Numbered from the stretch's first letter, positions 33,039 to 44,080 are shown. The stretch: DNA of 64,000 nt from Ailurus styani (GCA_002007465.1 LNAC01000101.1:1954943-2018942); one strand, 5' to 3'. Numbers and translations: made by a program. Notes: generated by a model not told the origin, from the sequence alone.

Positions 33039-33297
33039 TCAGTGACATTTTAAACTTTTCTTTATTGTGTCTAATAAGTGAAATTTATTTGCTGTCAAGT
33101 CAAAGAACAATAGCTAGACAAAAGATGGAGATGGTTTTATAAGTTGATGTGTTGTTTTTGTGAGCTGAGAGAACACTTCAACATAGATCAGATTTATTGT
33201 GGGAGTTGTCTTGGAAGCAGCCCTTTGCCCCATTTTGGTTGGGTAGTACATCTTCTAATATATAATACAGTCTCTGGTATATAAAGCAATTTCCTTG
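33039..33297. other. Intergenic stretch
   Basis: Unique sequence; nothing recognised. Confidence 0.5.
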
Positions 33298-33497
33298 GAT
33301 GCCTGGGTGGCTCAGTTGGTTAAGCAGTGCCTTTGGCTCAGGTCATGATCCCAGGGTTCTGCGATTGAGTCCCCCATCGGGCTACTTGCTCGGCAGGGAG
33401 CCTGCTTCTCCCTCTGCCTCTGCCTGCTGCTCTGCCTGCTTGTGCTCTCTCTCTCTCTCTGACAAATAAATAAATAAAATCTTTAAAAAAAAAAAAG
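33298..33497 (+). mobile_element. CAN-SINE
   Basis: Forward copy; ATTTCCTT and ATTTCCCT flank it. Confidence 0.93.
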
Positions 33498-33824
33498 ATT
33501 TCCCTACCTCACATTTGAAATGCAGCAAATATGCATGTGAAGTTAGCCTTTATATTAGTTCTCATTGGTATATATTTACTACAACAGATTTATATTCCAT
33601 TATAATAATTTTCTCCAAGCAACTATTTCTGGGACTGTATGCTCTTGAAGTTTGAATCGTGAGCCAAGAAAAAAACACTGGGTCTGCTAGTTCATTCATC
33701 CACCCAGCAGACATTTGTTGAGCAATTTCTGGGTGTAGGAGACATTGGGATTGCTAATTGGGACAGGACATGGGCTCCACCCAAGAAAGTCCTGGTCTCA
33801 GCACCAGTAAGGGGGTGGTTGTGA

Positions 33825-33945
33825 GGACTTAGAGTGTTTACCTCTAAGAATTGTAGGATACAATGAGTTCATGTACATCAAGAGTTGAGAAGAGAGCCTA
33901 GCACATAAGGAGTGCTTCATAAATGTTAGCGACTGTTATCAATCT
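33825..33945 (+). mobile_element. MIR SINE, 3' part
   Basis: AGAATTGTAGGATACAATGA, GAGCCTAGCACATAAGGAGT and TCATAAATGTTAGCGAC fit the MIR 3' half. Confidence 0.75.
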
Positions 33946-33954
33946 TGAAAGGCA

Positions 33955-34215
33955 AAAAGGGCTTAGTGGTTAAAATATAAACTGAACTGTCTGGGTTGAA
34001 ATCCTGACTGCCATTTACTCATTGTGTAACTGTGGATGAATTATGTAACTTCTCTGGGCCTCTGTTTCTTCATCTATAATGTAGAGTTAGTAATAATTTC
34101 TTGCTCATAGACGTTTTGAGGATTATAAATGGACCTGCTTCATAAAGTTGAGTATACAGGTAAAGTGCTTAGAATAGTGCCTGGCATATAGAAAGCACTC
34201 AGTAAATGCTAGCTA
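33955..34215 (+). mobile_element. MIR SINE, near full length
   Basis: GGGCTTAGTGGTTAAAATAT, GGGTTGAAATCCTGACTGCC, TCTGGGCCTCTGTTTCTTCA and GTGCCTGGCATATAGAAAGC follow the consensus end to end. Confidence 0.92.
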
Positions 34216-34554
34216 CATATAAAAAAAGGGGAAGTACATACAGACTTCTGTGGAGGCACAGAGGAGGAAGGAGCAGTCTAGTGCCTGGAGGAGGGTAGGA
34301 GAGGAACCCAAAGGTTTTGTTGGAAGTAATATTTAGAAACGCAATCACCAGGAGTAGGATGATCAGGAGGGAGCGGGTGAAAAATGAGAAGGCATGGTGT
34401 GTTGAAGAAATAGTGGGGTAGCTGTGCATGTCTGGGATTTAGGGTGCCTACGTGTGGGTCTGTGGTTTGGGAAATGAGTTTGGAGAAGCAGGCATAATTC
34501 ACCTGTCCAGCAACCTGTGTACCTTCCGCCATACTGGCCATCCAAGCTTTTTCC

Positions 34555-34925
34555 CACTTCTGGACCTTTGTACTTGATGTTGCCCTTGCCTAGAACCTTT
34601 CCCATAGCCATTTCTTTGTCATAATTTAAGCAGTATCAATGTCACCTCAGAAGGGCCACCTCGGCCATCCACCTCTGCTCCCAGAACTCAGTCACAGCAC
34701 CCTGGTTACTTAATAACAATTTCATGTTTACCCAGTTCATAATCATATTGCTCACATGTTTTTTTTTTAATCTGTTTGTCTCCCTGCTCGAATATAAATT
34801 CCATGAGGGTATAGGCCACATCTCTCCAGTTTGTCACCATACCTCCAAACTTAACCAGCTAGCACAGAGCCTGATACACAATCAGCGCTCAGTAAATATT
34901 TGTTGAAAGAATGAGTGACTAATGA
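34555..34925 (+). mobile_element. L2 LINE 3' end
   Basis: TGGACCTTTGTACTTG, AATTCCATGAGGGTATAGGC and GCGCTCAGTAAATATTTGTTGAA are typical of the L2 3' end. Confidence 0.88.
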
Positions 34926-35337
34926 CTTGCCTTATTATGCCAAGGACTTTAGGTCCTTTGGGTAGGTGTTTTGTGTGGGAATGACACACTCAGAATTCTG
35001 CTATAGAATGATAGCCTGGTGACATCATAGCAGGTGAAAAGAAGGGAGATGAGCTCAGAGACCAGGACTCCGGAGGTGGCAGCAACTGCCTAAGCAGGAA
35101 ATGACGAACATCTGTAAGTAGACCAAGTCAACAAAATCCAGCATCGTAAACAAGAGGAAAGAAGTAATAAAATCAAATAAAAAACTGAGCATTGTTTAGT
35201 TGTACTTGATCCTCGTTTCAGAAAAGAGCTGAGATGACTGACTTAAATGTACATAACAAAATTAAAAGGTAAGAGAATGTGGGAACTCACAACAAAAGAA
35301 GGAAGAAGAGAAAATGAAGTTAAGAGTGAGACGAGTG

Positions 35338-35529
35338 GGCGCCTGGGTGGCAAAGTGGGTTAAAGCCTCTGCCTTCGGCTTAGGTCATGATCTCAGGGTC
35401 CTGGGATCGAGCCCCGCATCGGGCTCCCTGCTGAGCAGGGAGCCTGCTTCCTCCTTTCTCTGCCTGCCTCTCTGCCTACTTGTAATCTCTGTCAAATAAA
35501 TAAATCTTAAAAAAAATAAATAAATAAAC
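35338..35529 (+). mobile_element. CAN-SINE (young)
   Basis: Forward copy; unusual GGTGGCAAAGTGGG in the head in place of GGCTCAGTGGG. Confidence 0.94.
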
Positions 35530-35639
35530 ATGCTGGCGTTAAAGTCTGTCCTTTTGCTAGAGGTGGGCCATAGATTTAGTGTTTGTTGTCGTTTTTTTCC
35601 AGACAGTTGTTTTTTTTTTTCCCAAATAGTATGGAGAGA

Positions 35640-36025
35640 GATAATTATGTAAATTTGTGTGATTAGAAAAATTATAGTATATCCATACAATGGAATACTA
35701 CTCAGAAATAAAAAGAAATGACCCATTGAGACACATAAGAACATGGATGAATCTCAAGATAATTCTAGAAAATGCAAACTAATCTATCAAAAGGGAAAGC
35801 AAATCAATGGTCACTTCAGGATGGAGGCAGGAAAAAGGAATGAGGTGGGATGGGTTATCAAAGGCAGGAGAAATTCTGGGAGGGTGAGGGAAATGTTTAC
35901 TATCTTGATTTTGGTGCTTGTTTCATGGGTATAAGCATATATCCAAACTTACCGATTTATATAGTTTAAATATGTGCAATTTATCGTGCATATTTATACC
36001 TCAGTAAAGCTATAAAAAAGTTAAA
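35640..36025 (+). mobile_element. Old L1 LINE 3' end
   Basis: ATCCATACAATGGAATACTA, GACACATAAGAACATGGATGA and TTATACCTCAGTAAAGCTAT. Confidence 0.85.
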
Positions 36026-36149
36026 TTAAGCAAACATCTGACAAAGCAAATCCCTGAGATGGCTCAGATAAATCCTTGAAGAGCATGAAGATGTCTCAGG
36101 AAGTGAAAGGAGACTGATTCCAGCAATGAGAAAGGATTAAAAATGTTTC

Positions 36150-36340
36150 TTTTTTTTAAAGATTTTATTTATTTATTTGACAGAGAGAGAGAGAGAGATA
36201 TCACAAGTAGGCAGAGAGAGAGGAGGAAGCAGGGTCCCTGCCGAGCAGGGAGCCCAATGCGGGCCTTGATCCCAGGACTCTCAGATCATGACCTGAGTCG
36301 AAGGCCTAGGCTTTAACCCACTGAGCCACCCAGGTGCCCT
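36150..36340 (-). mobile_element. CAN-SINE
   Basis: Reverse copy ending GAGCCACCCAGGTGCCC. Confidence 0.93.
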
Positions 36341-36351
36341 AAAAGTGGTAC

Positions 36352-36556
36352 TTTTTTTTTTTTTTTTAAAGATTTTATTTATTTTATTTCACAGAGGGAG
36401 AGAGATCACAAGGAGGCAGAGAGGCAGGCAGAGAGAGAGGGGGAAGCAGGCTCCCCGCTGAGCAGAGAGCCCGACGCGGGCCTCGATCCCAGGACCCTGA
36501 GATCATGACCTGGGCCGAAAGCAGAGGCTTTAACCCACTGAGCCACCCAGGCGCCC
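36352..36556 (-). mobile_element. CAN-SINE (young)
   Basis: Reverse copy; AAAAGTGGTACTT on both sides. Confidence 0.95.
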
Positions 36557-36586
36557 TAAAAGTGGTACTTAAAAGATAAATGTTAC

Positions 36587-36778
36587 AGGGGCACCTGGGT
36601 GGCTCAGTCCTTAAGCGTCTGCCTTTGGCTCAGGTCATGATCCCAGAGTCCTGGGATCGAGCCCCACACTGGGTTCCCTGCTTGGTGGGAAGCCTGCTTC
36701 TCCCTCTCCCACTCCTCCTGCTTGTGTTCCCTCTCTCGCTCTGTCTCTGTCAAATAAATAAAGTCTTAAAAAAAAAAG
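36587..36778 (+). mobile_element. CAN-SINE
   Basis: Forward copy; TAAATGTTAC on both sides. Confidence 0.94.
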
Positions 36779-36898
36779 GTAAATGTTACTGCCTACTTTT
36801 ATAAAATACAAAGATGTATTTACCCAGTTTNGTCTTAAAAAAAAAGGTAAATGTTACTGCCTACTTTTATAAAATACAAAGATGTATTTACCCAGTTT
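36763..36898. other. Duplicated segment across a single-N join
   Basis: 36763-36830 and 36832-36898 are the same sequence (GTCTTAAAA...TTACCCAGTTT), differing by one A in a homopolymer, on either side of an N at 36831. Probable assembly artefact. Confidence 0.9.
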
Positions 36899-37414
36899 GA
36901 GACTTATGTTAATGTACCAGACATTAGTGTCACCCTAATAGATCTCTGAATTTATTTGACCCCAAAAGGAAGCTAAAGAACAGGTTCCTTAATTACTTTG
37001 GAATTAAGAACTGCGCTTTGAATCCAAACAGGTCTGTTGTCAGAGGACATATCAAAGACATAAATAGTAACGAACGTATGATGGCCAAGGGTCACCCAAG
37101 TAACGAATGCCTTAGGCAGGACGTCCTCCTTTCCGTGTTTTCTTAATCCCGTGAGACGTGTAAGACATGCTCTCTTGCTATGCTGTGTGTGTTGAGAGGG
37201 AGAACCTCCCATATGCAGATTTAATTATCACTGTGGTGTTTCCGGAGGCTCTTATCTATACCATCTCTAGAAAAGGGTATATGTAGCAGATTAAAAAAAA
37301 TAGCTAATCAAAATCAAAGTAATTTACACATTTCTGAGGTGGAAAACGTGTGTGTGTTTCTGCATCTTAGAGCACACACAACTGCTTACCGTCAAGTGAA
37401 AATGATTAGTTTTG

Positions 37415-37620
37415 TCGATAGTTGTGCCAGGCCCTATGCTTAGCATCGTATCCCTTAATCTTACCGACAAAATAACTTCCCAAAGTAAATACTGTGATTA
37501 TGCCTGTTTTTAATAGGGAAAAAACAGATAAGTGGCCTCTACTCACATGGCTAAATGAGTGGCAGAAGTGAGATTTCAACCCAGGTTTGCCTGACTCCAG
37601 AGCCTTCTTAATCTCTGTGC
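37415..37620 (-). mobile_element. MIR SINE
   Basis: Reverse MIR: TGTGCCAGGCCCTATGCTTA, GTGGCAGAAGTGAGATTTCA, ACCCAGGTTTGCCTGACTCC. Confidence 0.88.
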
Positions 37621-37869
37621 TGATTGTCTCCAGTGGTCCTTTATGGTTACTAGATAAAGGCTACAAATTCAGTGCTAAGCTTCCTCCTCGGCCAAAGCAA
37701 AGAAGAAAACACGATTAGGCATATATCGACTCAAAAGAAACAGAATTTGTTCTTAGACTCATGTCTCATATAGATTCTTACAGAGTATACTCTGTGACGA
37801 ATGGATAAAGCTCTCTGTTGCATCCCTCCAGTGGAGAGAATCCAGAATTTTACTGCACTAAGACGGATA

Positions 37870-38245
37870 AGTTCTGGGGTTCTGTCTAATGTGGGGCATG
37901 TTGACTAGAGTTAACAGTACTCTATTGTACACTTAAAAGTTGCTGAGAGTAGGGCGCCCGGGTGACTCAGTGGGTTAAAGCCTCTCCCTTCAGCTCAGGT
38001 CATGATCTCAGGGTCCTCGGGTGGAGGCTCGCATTGGGCTCCCTGCTCAGCGGGGAGCCTGCTTCCTCCTCTCTGCCTGCCTCTCAGCCTACTTGTGATC
38101 TCTGTCAAATAAATAAATAAAATCTTAAAAAAAAAAAGTTGCTGAGAGTAGATCTTAAATCATCTTAATCATTGTAAATCATCACGTTGTATACTTTAAA
38201 CTTAATGTTATTTGTTGATTATATCTTGGCTGGAAAAAAAAGAAT
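37870..38245 (+). mobile_element. Old L1 LINE 3' UTR, split by a SINE
   Basis: TCTAATGTGGGGCATGTTGA, TAACAGTACTCTATTGTACA, then after the SINE TAGATCTTAAATCATC and CATCACGTTGTATACTTTAA. Confidence 0.85.
37952..38137 (+). mobile_element. CAN-SINE (young)
   Basis: Forward copy; AGTTGCTGAGAGTAG on both sides. Confidence 0.96.
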
Positions 38246-38616
38246 TTTACTACAGTGATTACCTATGTTGGCCCTTGATAGACTTGGGCCCCACTGATCC
38301 GTGAGGATCCAACCCAGTTGGTCCAAAGTCTCAGATGGTGTGACTCGAAACAAAGGAAATGTTATATCTGGACGGAGCTGGGCCACGTATACCCTGCGGT
38401 AAAATTCCGTGTCAGAAGCAGTCTTTGTAAGGATGGGACCTCAAAGAATTGCTCCAGAAACAATCCAGATTTCCTCATATTTAAGGTTGTCTTTGATCAT
38501 ACCCCCCACAGATATCTACCCAACCAGTCATCTGTAACCCCAGCATACAGCACAGTTAAACAATTTGGTGTCTGTCCTCAGGTAGCTCATCTTCCAGTTA
38601 AATAGCAAACATATAC
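38246..38616. other. Intergenic stretch
   Basis: Unique sequence. The short plus-strand frame at 38318-38605 matches no protein known to me. Confidence 0.5.
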
Positions 38617-38812
38617 GGGCGCCTGGGTGGCTCAGTGGGTTAAAGCCTCTGACTTCGGCTCAGGTCATGATCTCAGGGGTCCTGAGATCGAGGCCCGCAT
38701 CGGGTTCTCTGCTCGGCGGGGAGCCTGCTTTCTCCTTTCTCTGCCTGCCTCTCAGCCTATTTGTGATCTTTCTCCCTCTGTGAAACAAATAAAATCTTTA
38801 AAAAAAAAAAAA
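38617..38812 (+). mobile_element. CAN-SINE (young)
   Basis: Forward copy; flanks resemble a diverged GCAAACATA/ACAAACATA target repeat. Confidence 0.94.
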
Positions 38813-38829
38813 GTAAATGACAAACATAA

Positions 38830-39229
38830 ATGACTCCAATACCATATGAGAAACACTGTAAGAGAGGAGCTTATAAGAAAGAGGGGGGACATAAAGGATG
38901 TACCAGCCTCAGCTGGTAGGAATGGGGGGAAGTTTTTCTTGGGCAGACCCTTGAGTTGGATTCACCAGGATGTCAAGGTCAAGTTCAAATCTTCCAGCTT
39001 AGGCATACACCCCCAGTGCAGGCTGATACCCATTATAGGTAACCAGAGGCTTTGAGGTCTCATTGTTCATTGGGAGGCATCTCCAATCTCACCATTGTTG
39101 AACTCCCTAGCCATATTGGAGATGGTTTTTCTGATGCCTCTTCTGCATTCAGGCCTCCCAGCCCCAAGCCAAGGACGTGAAATCAGAGGGGGCATGGTCT
39201 TTTGTTGGAGAATCCGGAAATTCCAATTA
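38830..39229. other. Intergenic stretch
   Basis: Unique sequence; nothing recognised. Confidence 0.45.
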
Positions 39230-39470
39230 CATCACTCACGGCCTGTCACTCCTCTGCTTCCTGTTACACCTACAGTAAACTCCAGATTCCTTACCATGGC
39301 CTACAGCCCCAGCATGGTCTCCACTCTCCACTTAACCGCTTCCGCATCCCCTTCAGTCACATTAATCCTGCCATGACGGCCTTCCTTCCATCTGGCAGAC
39401 TGGCCAAGTTCATGCTCATTGCAGGGCGTGTGCTATTCCTCCCGTTGGACCGCACTTCCCTTTTCCTCCC
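39230..39470 (+). mobile_element. L2 LINE fragment
   Basis: CAGATTCCTTACCATGGCCT, CAGCCCCAGCATGGTCTCC, CTGCCATGACGGCCTTCC and CATGCTCATTGCAGGGC follow L2. Confidence 0.8.
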
Positions 39471-39479
39471 CTGCTTTGG

Positions 39480-40165
39480 GAGGAAGATATTCTCCTCTAT
39501 CCAAGGCTCTAGCTGGACTAAGAATTACATTTACCCGAGACAGATTAACAGGAGAAAATAAAATTTAGTTTTGCACAAGGGGAATCCACACAGACGTGAA
39601 ATTCCCAAGACTGTCAGGCAAAACGAGGTATATCTGTCCGTCATCCTGAGCTCAGGACGGGGAGTGGGAGTCTGGGGGTGCAAAGGAGAGGAAGGCCATC
39701 AGCAGGATGGTGAGAGGAGAAGCTTGGAAAACAAAGTTTGCCCTACGCAGTAAGTCTCTTAAATAAAAAGAAATCTGTTTAATAGCTCTCTCCCTGGTGT
39801 AGGTCCTTTATCTAAATTCTTTTTAGGCATTTGCAGGTGTGGGGTGGGTGGGTCAAAGTTTCTTCCTGAGTCTTTTGGGCCTTGATTGTTTTCAACTCAA
39901 AATAATGGACATGCCCTTGTGGCCCATCTTGGGAGTGGCCTGCCCTTGACCCACAGCACTCTGTCCACTGTACTGGGGACATAAAAATCCTTGGTTCCTG
40001 ATTGAACGAATTAATGTGGAGTCCATAGGACTCTGAGGGAAGCCTCAAGGAATATAAAAAAGGCTGGTCATTAAGGGGACCAGTGGGGGGTCAGGCCCCA
40101 GAATGCTCCCAGGAAACCACAAGACTAAGAAACAAGAAAATGATTCCAGAGGAAAAGGAAACTGA
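39480..40165 (+). mobile_element. LTR-like repeat, unnamed
   Basis: GAATTACATTTACCCGAGAC, AGATTAACAGGAGAAAATAA, CATCAGCAGGATGGTGAGAG, AAATAATGGACATGCCCTTG form a stretch I have seen repeated in carnivore and other mammalian genomes. No coding content. Family uncertain. Confidence 0.5.
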
Positions 40166-40289
40166 ACTTTTTTTTTCTTGAATAACAAAACCAAACTTCA
40201 ATTTTAGACATCTATTGATGTGAGGGCTGAAAACAGGAATGATTATGGCCCAGTAAACCATACTCGTCAGCCCCTAAAGAAGGTGGAAT

Positions 40290-40782
40290 AAGAATAAGGA
40301 AAGAATATTAACTTGCCCAAATGTTTACAAATTATTCAATGTTAAGATGACAATTCTCCCCAAATTTATCTATAGATTCAATGCAATCCCAGCAAGCTTT
40401 TATTTATTTATTTTATTTTTTAAAGATTTTATTTATTTGAGAGAGAGAGGGAGCACAAGCAAGGAGGGAGAGGGAGAAACAGACTCCTTCCTCTCTCAGC
40501 AAGGAGCCTCATGCAGGGTGCAATCCTAGGACTCTGAAACTGCGACCCAAGCCAAAGGCAGATGCTTAACCAACTGAGCCACCCAGGCGCCCCAACCCCA
40601 GTAGGCTTTTAAAAGTTAGGAATTGATGAGCTGATCCTAAAATTTATAAACCTTAAATTGAAAAGGACCCAGAAGAGCCAAAAATGAACAGAGTTGGAGT
40701 ACTTAACCTCACTCAGAGCTTACTATAAACACACAGTTAATCAAGACTCTGTTGTTGGGCCATCAAAAGAAATGAAATCTTG
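40290..40782 (+). mobile_element. L1 LINE ORF2 fragment, split by a SINE
   Basis: TTCTCCCCAAATTTATCTATAG, TTCAATGCAATCCCAGCAAG, then CAAAATGAACAG-like and CTCAGAGCTTACTATAAAC. Ends ATCAAAAGAAATGAAATCTT, the sequence found near the L1 3' end at 17737. Confidence 0.8.
40417..40594 (-). mobile_element. CAN-SINE
   Basis: Reverse copy in the L1; CCCAGCAAGCTTTT and CCCAGTAGGCTTTT flank it. Confidence 0.92.
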
Positions 40783-41165
40783 GGCGCCTGGGTGGCTCAG
40801 TGGGTTAAAGCCGCTGCCTTCGGCTCAGGTCATGATCCCAGGGTCCTGGGATCGAGGCCCGCATCGGGCTCTCTGCTCAGCAGGGAGCCTGCTTCCTCCT
40901 CTCTCCNNNNNNNNNNNNNNNNNNNNNNNNNNNNNNNNNNNNNNNNNNNNNNNNNNNNNNNNNNNNNNNNNNNNNNNNNNNNNNNNNNNNNNNNNNNNNN
41001 NNNNNNNNNNNNNNNNNNNNNNNNNNNNNNNNNNNNNNNNNNNNNNNNNNNNNNNNNNNNNNNNNNNNNNNNNNNNNTGCTTCCTCCTCTCTCTCTCCCT
41101 GCCTCTCTGCCTACTTGTGATCCCTCTCTGTGTGTCAAATAAATAAATAAAATCTTAAAAAAAAA
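40783..41165 (+). mobile_element. CAN-SINE containing an assembly gap
   Basis: Forward head at 40783-40906 and forward 3' end at 41078-41165. TGCTTCCTCCTCTCTC occurs on both sides of the gap, so it is either one SINE with an over-long gap or two tandem SINEs. Confidence 0.9.
40907..41077. other. Assembly gap (171 N)
   Basis: Run of N inside a SINE. Confidence 0.99.
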
Positions 41166-41166
41166 T

Positions 41167-41330
41167 CTCACGAAACAAACTGAGGGTTACTGGGAGTGGG
41201 AGGGTAGGGACAGGGTGGAAGGGTTATGGACATTGGGGAGGGTTTGTGCTATGGTGAGTGCTGTGAAAGGTGTAAGCCTGATGATTCACAGACTTATACC
41301 TCTGGGGCAAATAATAACAATTTTAAAAAA
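41167..41330 (+). mobile_element. L1 LINE 3' UTR fragment
   Basis: ACGAAACAAACTGAGGGTTA through TGTAAGCCTGATGATTCACA, nearly the same as the L1 at 17951-18110. Confidence 0.92.
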
Positions 41331-41349
41331 CTGATTAATGCAAAAAAAA

Positions 41350-41440
41350 AAGAGACTGTGTTGTTGGCATAAGGATAGAAAAAACAGATTAATGTAACAG
41401 AATGAAGTCCAGAAATAGATCTTTCTGTTAAAAAAAATAG
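41350..41440 (+). mobile_element. L1 LINE ORF2 remnant
   Basis: GACTGTGTTGTTGGCATAAG and GAATGAAGTCCAGAAATAGA are L1 ORF2 phrases. Probably the continuation of the fragment ending at 40782 (AAGACTCTGTTGTTGG). Confidence 0.7.
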
Positions 41441-41443
41441 TTT

Positions 41444-41548
41444 ATTACTTTTTTTTTAGTAATCCCTTACACCCAAGATGGGGCTCAGAACCCATGACCC
41501 CGAGATCAAGAGTTGCAAGCTCTTCGGACTGAGCCAGCCAGGCATCCC
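41444..41548 (-). mobile_element. CAN-SINE, old short type
   Basis: Reverse: AGTAATCCCTTACACCCAAG, AGATCAAGAGTTGCAAGCTC, end GAGCCAGCCAGGCATCCC. Confidence 0.85.
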
Positions 41549-41589
41549 AGATCTTTGCATTTATTAACAACTGATTCTGACCAAAGGCA

Positions 41590-41975
41590 CCAAGGAAATT
41601 TAATGGAGAAAGTATGAGGCATCCTGATCCAACAGCGGTTGGTGGTGTAGGCCCTGAAAGAATTCACTCGGGGGAGAACAAAGGACATAGAAGTTTATTG
41701 AATACTCTGCAAGGGAGCGGCGGGCAGGACAGCAAAGGAGAGACTGTCTGCACGAGGCGGTCACAAGGGGCCGCAGTTATAGGGCAGAGTGAGGGAATAC
41801 CGGACCATCCGGAATTTTCCCTTTATTGGTAAGTGGGCTTTGTTGTAAGTAGCCCACTGGTTAGTTAGGGCCTAGGACTCAACCTGTTTGCATTCAGCTT
41901 GGCAGTCACCCTGGGCCCTTCTAGCTCATGTTTCCATTGCTCAAGACTGTTGCCTAAAAGCGGCCTCTACAGAAC
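41590..41975 (-). mobile_element. Solo LTR-like element (class I ERV type)
   Basis: On the minus strand TATTCAATAAACTTCTATGT supplies a poly(A) signal in typical R-region setting. Plus strand TGTAGGCCCTGAAAGAATTC and GCCGCAGTTATAGGGCAGAG fit an LTR in reverse. No retroviral genes nearby. Confidence 0.5.
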
Positions 41976-41981
41976 GGGTTG

Positions 41982-42138
41982 TTGGGCTCCCTGGGTGGCT
42001 CAGGGGCTTAAGCATCTGCCTTCGGTTCAGGTCAGGCTCTGCGTCGAGCCCTGCATTGGGCTCCCCACTCAGTAGGGAATTGGCTTGTCCCTCTGCCCTT
42101 CCCCCAGCTCATGCTCTCTCTCAAAAAAATAAATAAAT
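41982..42138 (+). mobile_element. CAN-SINE, internally shortened
   Basis: Forward copy; GGCTCCCTGGGTGGCTCAGG head, part of the middle missing. Confidence 0.88.
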
Positions 42139-42156
42139 GTACCTTATTTATTCATT

Positions 42157-42340
42157 TATAGGTTTTATTTATTAGAGAGAGTGAGAGAGAGCAAGTGCGC
42201 GAGTAGGGGGAGTGGCAGGCAGAGGGAGAAGCAGGCTCCCTGCTGAGCAAGGAGCCTGATGTGGGACTCGATCCCAGGACCCTGGGGTCATGACCTGAGC
42301 CGACGGCAGACACTTAACTGACTGAGCCACCCAAGCGTCT
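42157..42340 (-). mobile_element. CAN-SINE
   Basis: Reverse copy ending GAGCCACCCAAGCGTCTC. Confidence 0.9.
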
Positions 42341-42404
42341 CAATTTTTATTTTTTTATTTTTTTTAGAGAAAGGATTGTTTTAAATGAATACTGTTGGAG
42401 CAAT

Positions 42405-42660
42405 TGGGTGTCCATAAGCAAACAAACAGACCTTGGCCTCACACCAGAATTAACTCAAGACAGATCGTAGTCCTAAATATAATGAAAACTTCAAATCTTC
42501 TGGAAGAAAATAAAAAACTTTTGTGACCCTGGGTCACAAATTTCTTACAATATCACAAATGTAATCCATGAGATATCGATGAATCAGAATTAATTAAATC
42601 AATCTGCCCATCCAAATGGATGACATATTTGCAAATAGGACTCTAAAACCATTGGGTGAG
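42405..42660 (+). mobile_element. L1 LINE ORF2 remnant
   Basis: GTCCATAAGCAAACAAACAG, CCAGAATTAACTCAAGACAG and CATCCAAATGGATGACATAT are worn ORF2 phrases. Confidence 0.7.
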
Positions 42661-42870
42661 GGCGCCTGGGTGGCTCAGTGGGTTAAGCCTCTGCCTTCGG
42701 CTCAGGTCATGCTCTCAGGGTCCTGGGATCGAGCCCTGCATCAGGCTCCCTGCTCAGCGGGGAGTCTGCTTCCTCCTCTCTCTCTCTTTGCCTGCCTCTC
42801 AGCCTACTTGTGATCTCTCTCTCTCTGTCAAATAAATACATAAAATCTTTAAAACAATAAATAAATAGAT
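42661..42870 (+). mobile_element. CAN-SINE (young)
   Basis: Forward copy; TAAAACCATTGGGTG on both sides. Confidence 0.95.
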
Positions 42871-42886
42871 AATAAAACCATTGGGT

Positions 42887-43032
42887 GGGGCATCTGGGTG
42901 CCTCAGTTGGTTAAGCAGCTGCTTTCAGCTCAGATCATGATCTTAGGGTCCTGGAATCAAGCCCCACATCAGGATCCCAGCTCCACAAGGAGTCTGCTTC
43001 TCCTTTTAAAAAAGAATAAAAATTAAAAAAAA
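42887..43032 (+). mobile_element. CAN-SINE, 3' shortened
   Basis: Forward copy; GGGCATCTGGGTGCCTCAG head, ends soon after GGAGTCTGCTTCTCC. Confidence 0.88.
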
Positions 43033-43155
43033 ATCATTCGGTGCTTAAATATTCTTCTTGGGAAATCTTTGGGGATTGGGACAACTTGGATAGAAATTTT
43101 ATTAAAATAGGTAAGCACTAGCCAAATATTTCAAACACTTTATTTTTATTCATTT

Positions 43156-43351
43156 TTTTTTTAAGATTTTATTTATTTATTTGACAGAGAGAGATACAGC
43201 GAAAAGAGGCAACTCGAGCAGCGGGAGTGGGAGAGGCAGAAGCAGGCTTTCCAGCAGAGCGGGAAGCCCCATGCCGGGCTCCATCCCGGGACTCCGGTAT
43301 CATGACCTGAGCCAAAGGCAGAGGCTTAATGACTGAGCCACCCAGGTGCCC
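43156..43351 (-). mobile_element. CAN-SINE
   Basis: Reverse copy ending GAGCCACCCAGGTGCCCC. Confidence 0.93.
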
Positions 43352-43383
43352 CTTCTTCTTTTTCTTTTTTAAGACTTTATTTG

Positions 43384-43573
43384 AGGGGTGCATGAGTGGC
43401 TCGGTCGTTGGGTGTCTGCCTTTGGCTTGGGTCATGATCGCAGTGTCCTGGGTCGAGCCCCACATCGGGCTCCCTGCTCCGCTGGAAGCCTGCTTCTCCC
43501 TCTCCCACTCCCCCTGCTTGTGTTCCCTCTCTCACTGTCCCTTTCAGTCAAATAAATAAAATCTTTAAAAAAA
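43384..43573 (+). mobile_element. CAN-SINE
   Basis: Forward copy with GGGTGCATGAGTGGCTCGG head. Confidence 0.92.
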
Positions 43574-43974
43574 TTTTTTATTTGAGAGAGAGAGAGCACA
43601 AGATGGGGGAGAAGCAGAAGGAGAAGCACAGTCCCCGTTGAGCCGGGAGCCTGACACATGGCTTAATCCCAGACCCTGATATCACGACCTCAGCTAAAAG
43701 CAGGTCAGGGTGCCTGGGTGGCTCAGTGGGTTAAAGCCTCTGCCTTCGGCTCAGGTCATGATCTCAGGGTCCGGGGATCGAGGCCCGCATCGGGCTCCCT
43801 GCTGAGCAGGGAGCCTGCTTCTTCCTCTCTCTCTGCCTGCCTCTCTGCCTACTTGTGATCTCTCTCTCTGTGTCAAATAAATAAATAAAATCTTTAAAAA
43901 ATAAAAATAAAAAAAAGCAGGTCATGAGCTGAGCCGAAGGCAGACACTTAACAGACTGAGCCACCCAGGTGCCC
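43574..43974 (-). mobile_element. CAN-SINE, split by a younger SINE
   Basis: Reverse copy: 43574-43708 and 43918-43974, joined across the insertion by AGCAGGTCA on both sides. Confidence 0.9.
43709..43908 (+). mobile_element. CAN-SINE (young), nested
   Basis: Forward copy inside the reverse SINE at 43574; target repeat AAAAGCAGGTCA. Confidence 0.95.
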
Positions 43975-43997
43975 CTGTTTTCTTTCTTTTTCCTTAA

Positions 43998-44080
43998 TTA
44001 AAGATTTTATTTATTTATTTAGAGAATGTGTGTGTTAACGGGGGAGCAGGGGCGATGGGGAGGCAGAGGGAAAGAGAGAA
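43998..44080 (-). mobile_element. CAN-SINE, truncated
   Basis: Only the tail-side part of a reverse SINE, broken by the next insertion. Confidence 0.8.

Noticed and set aside
40694..41171. Open frames of 113-150 codons on both strands across 40.7-41.2 kb
   Set aside because: They are open only because of the 171-N gap and otherwise translate a SINE.
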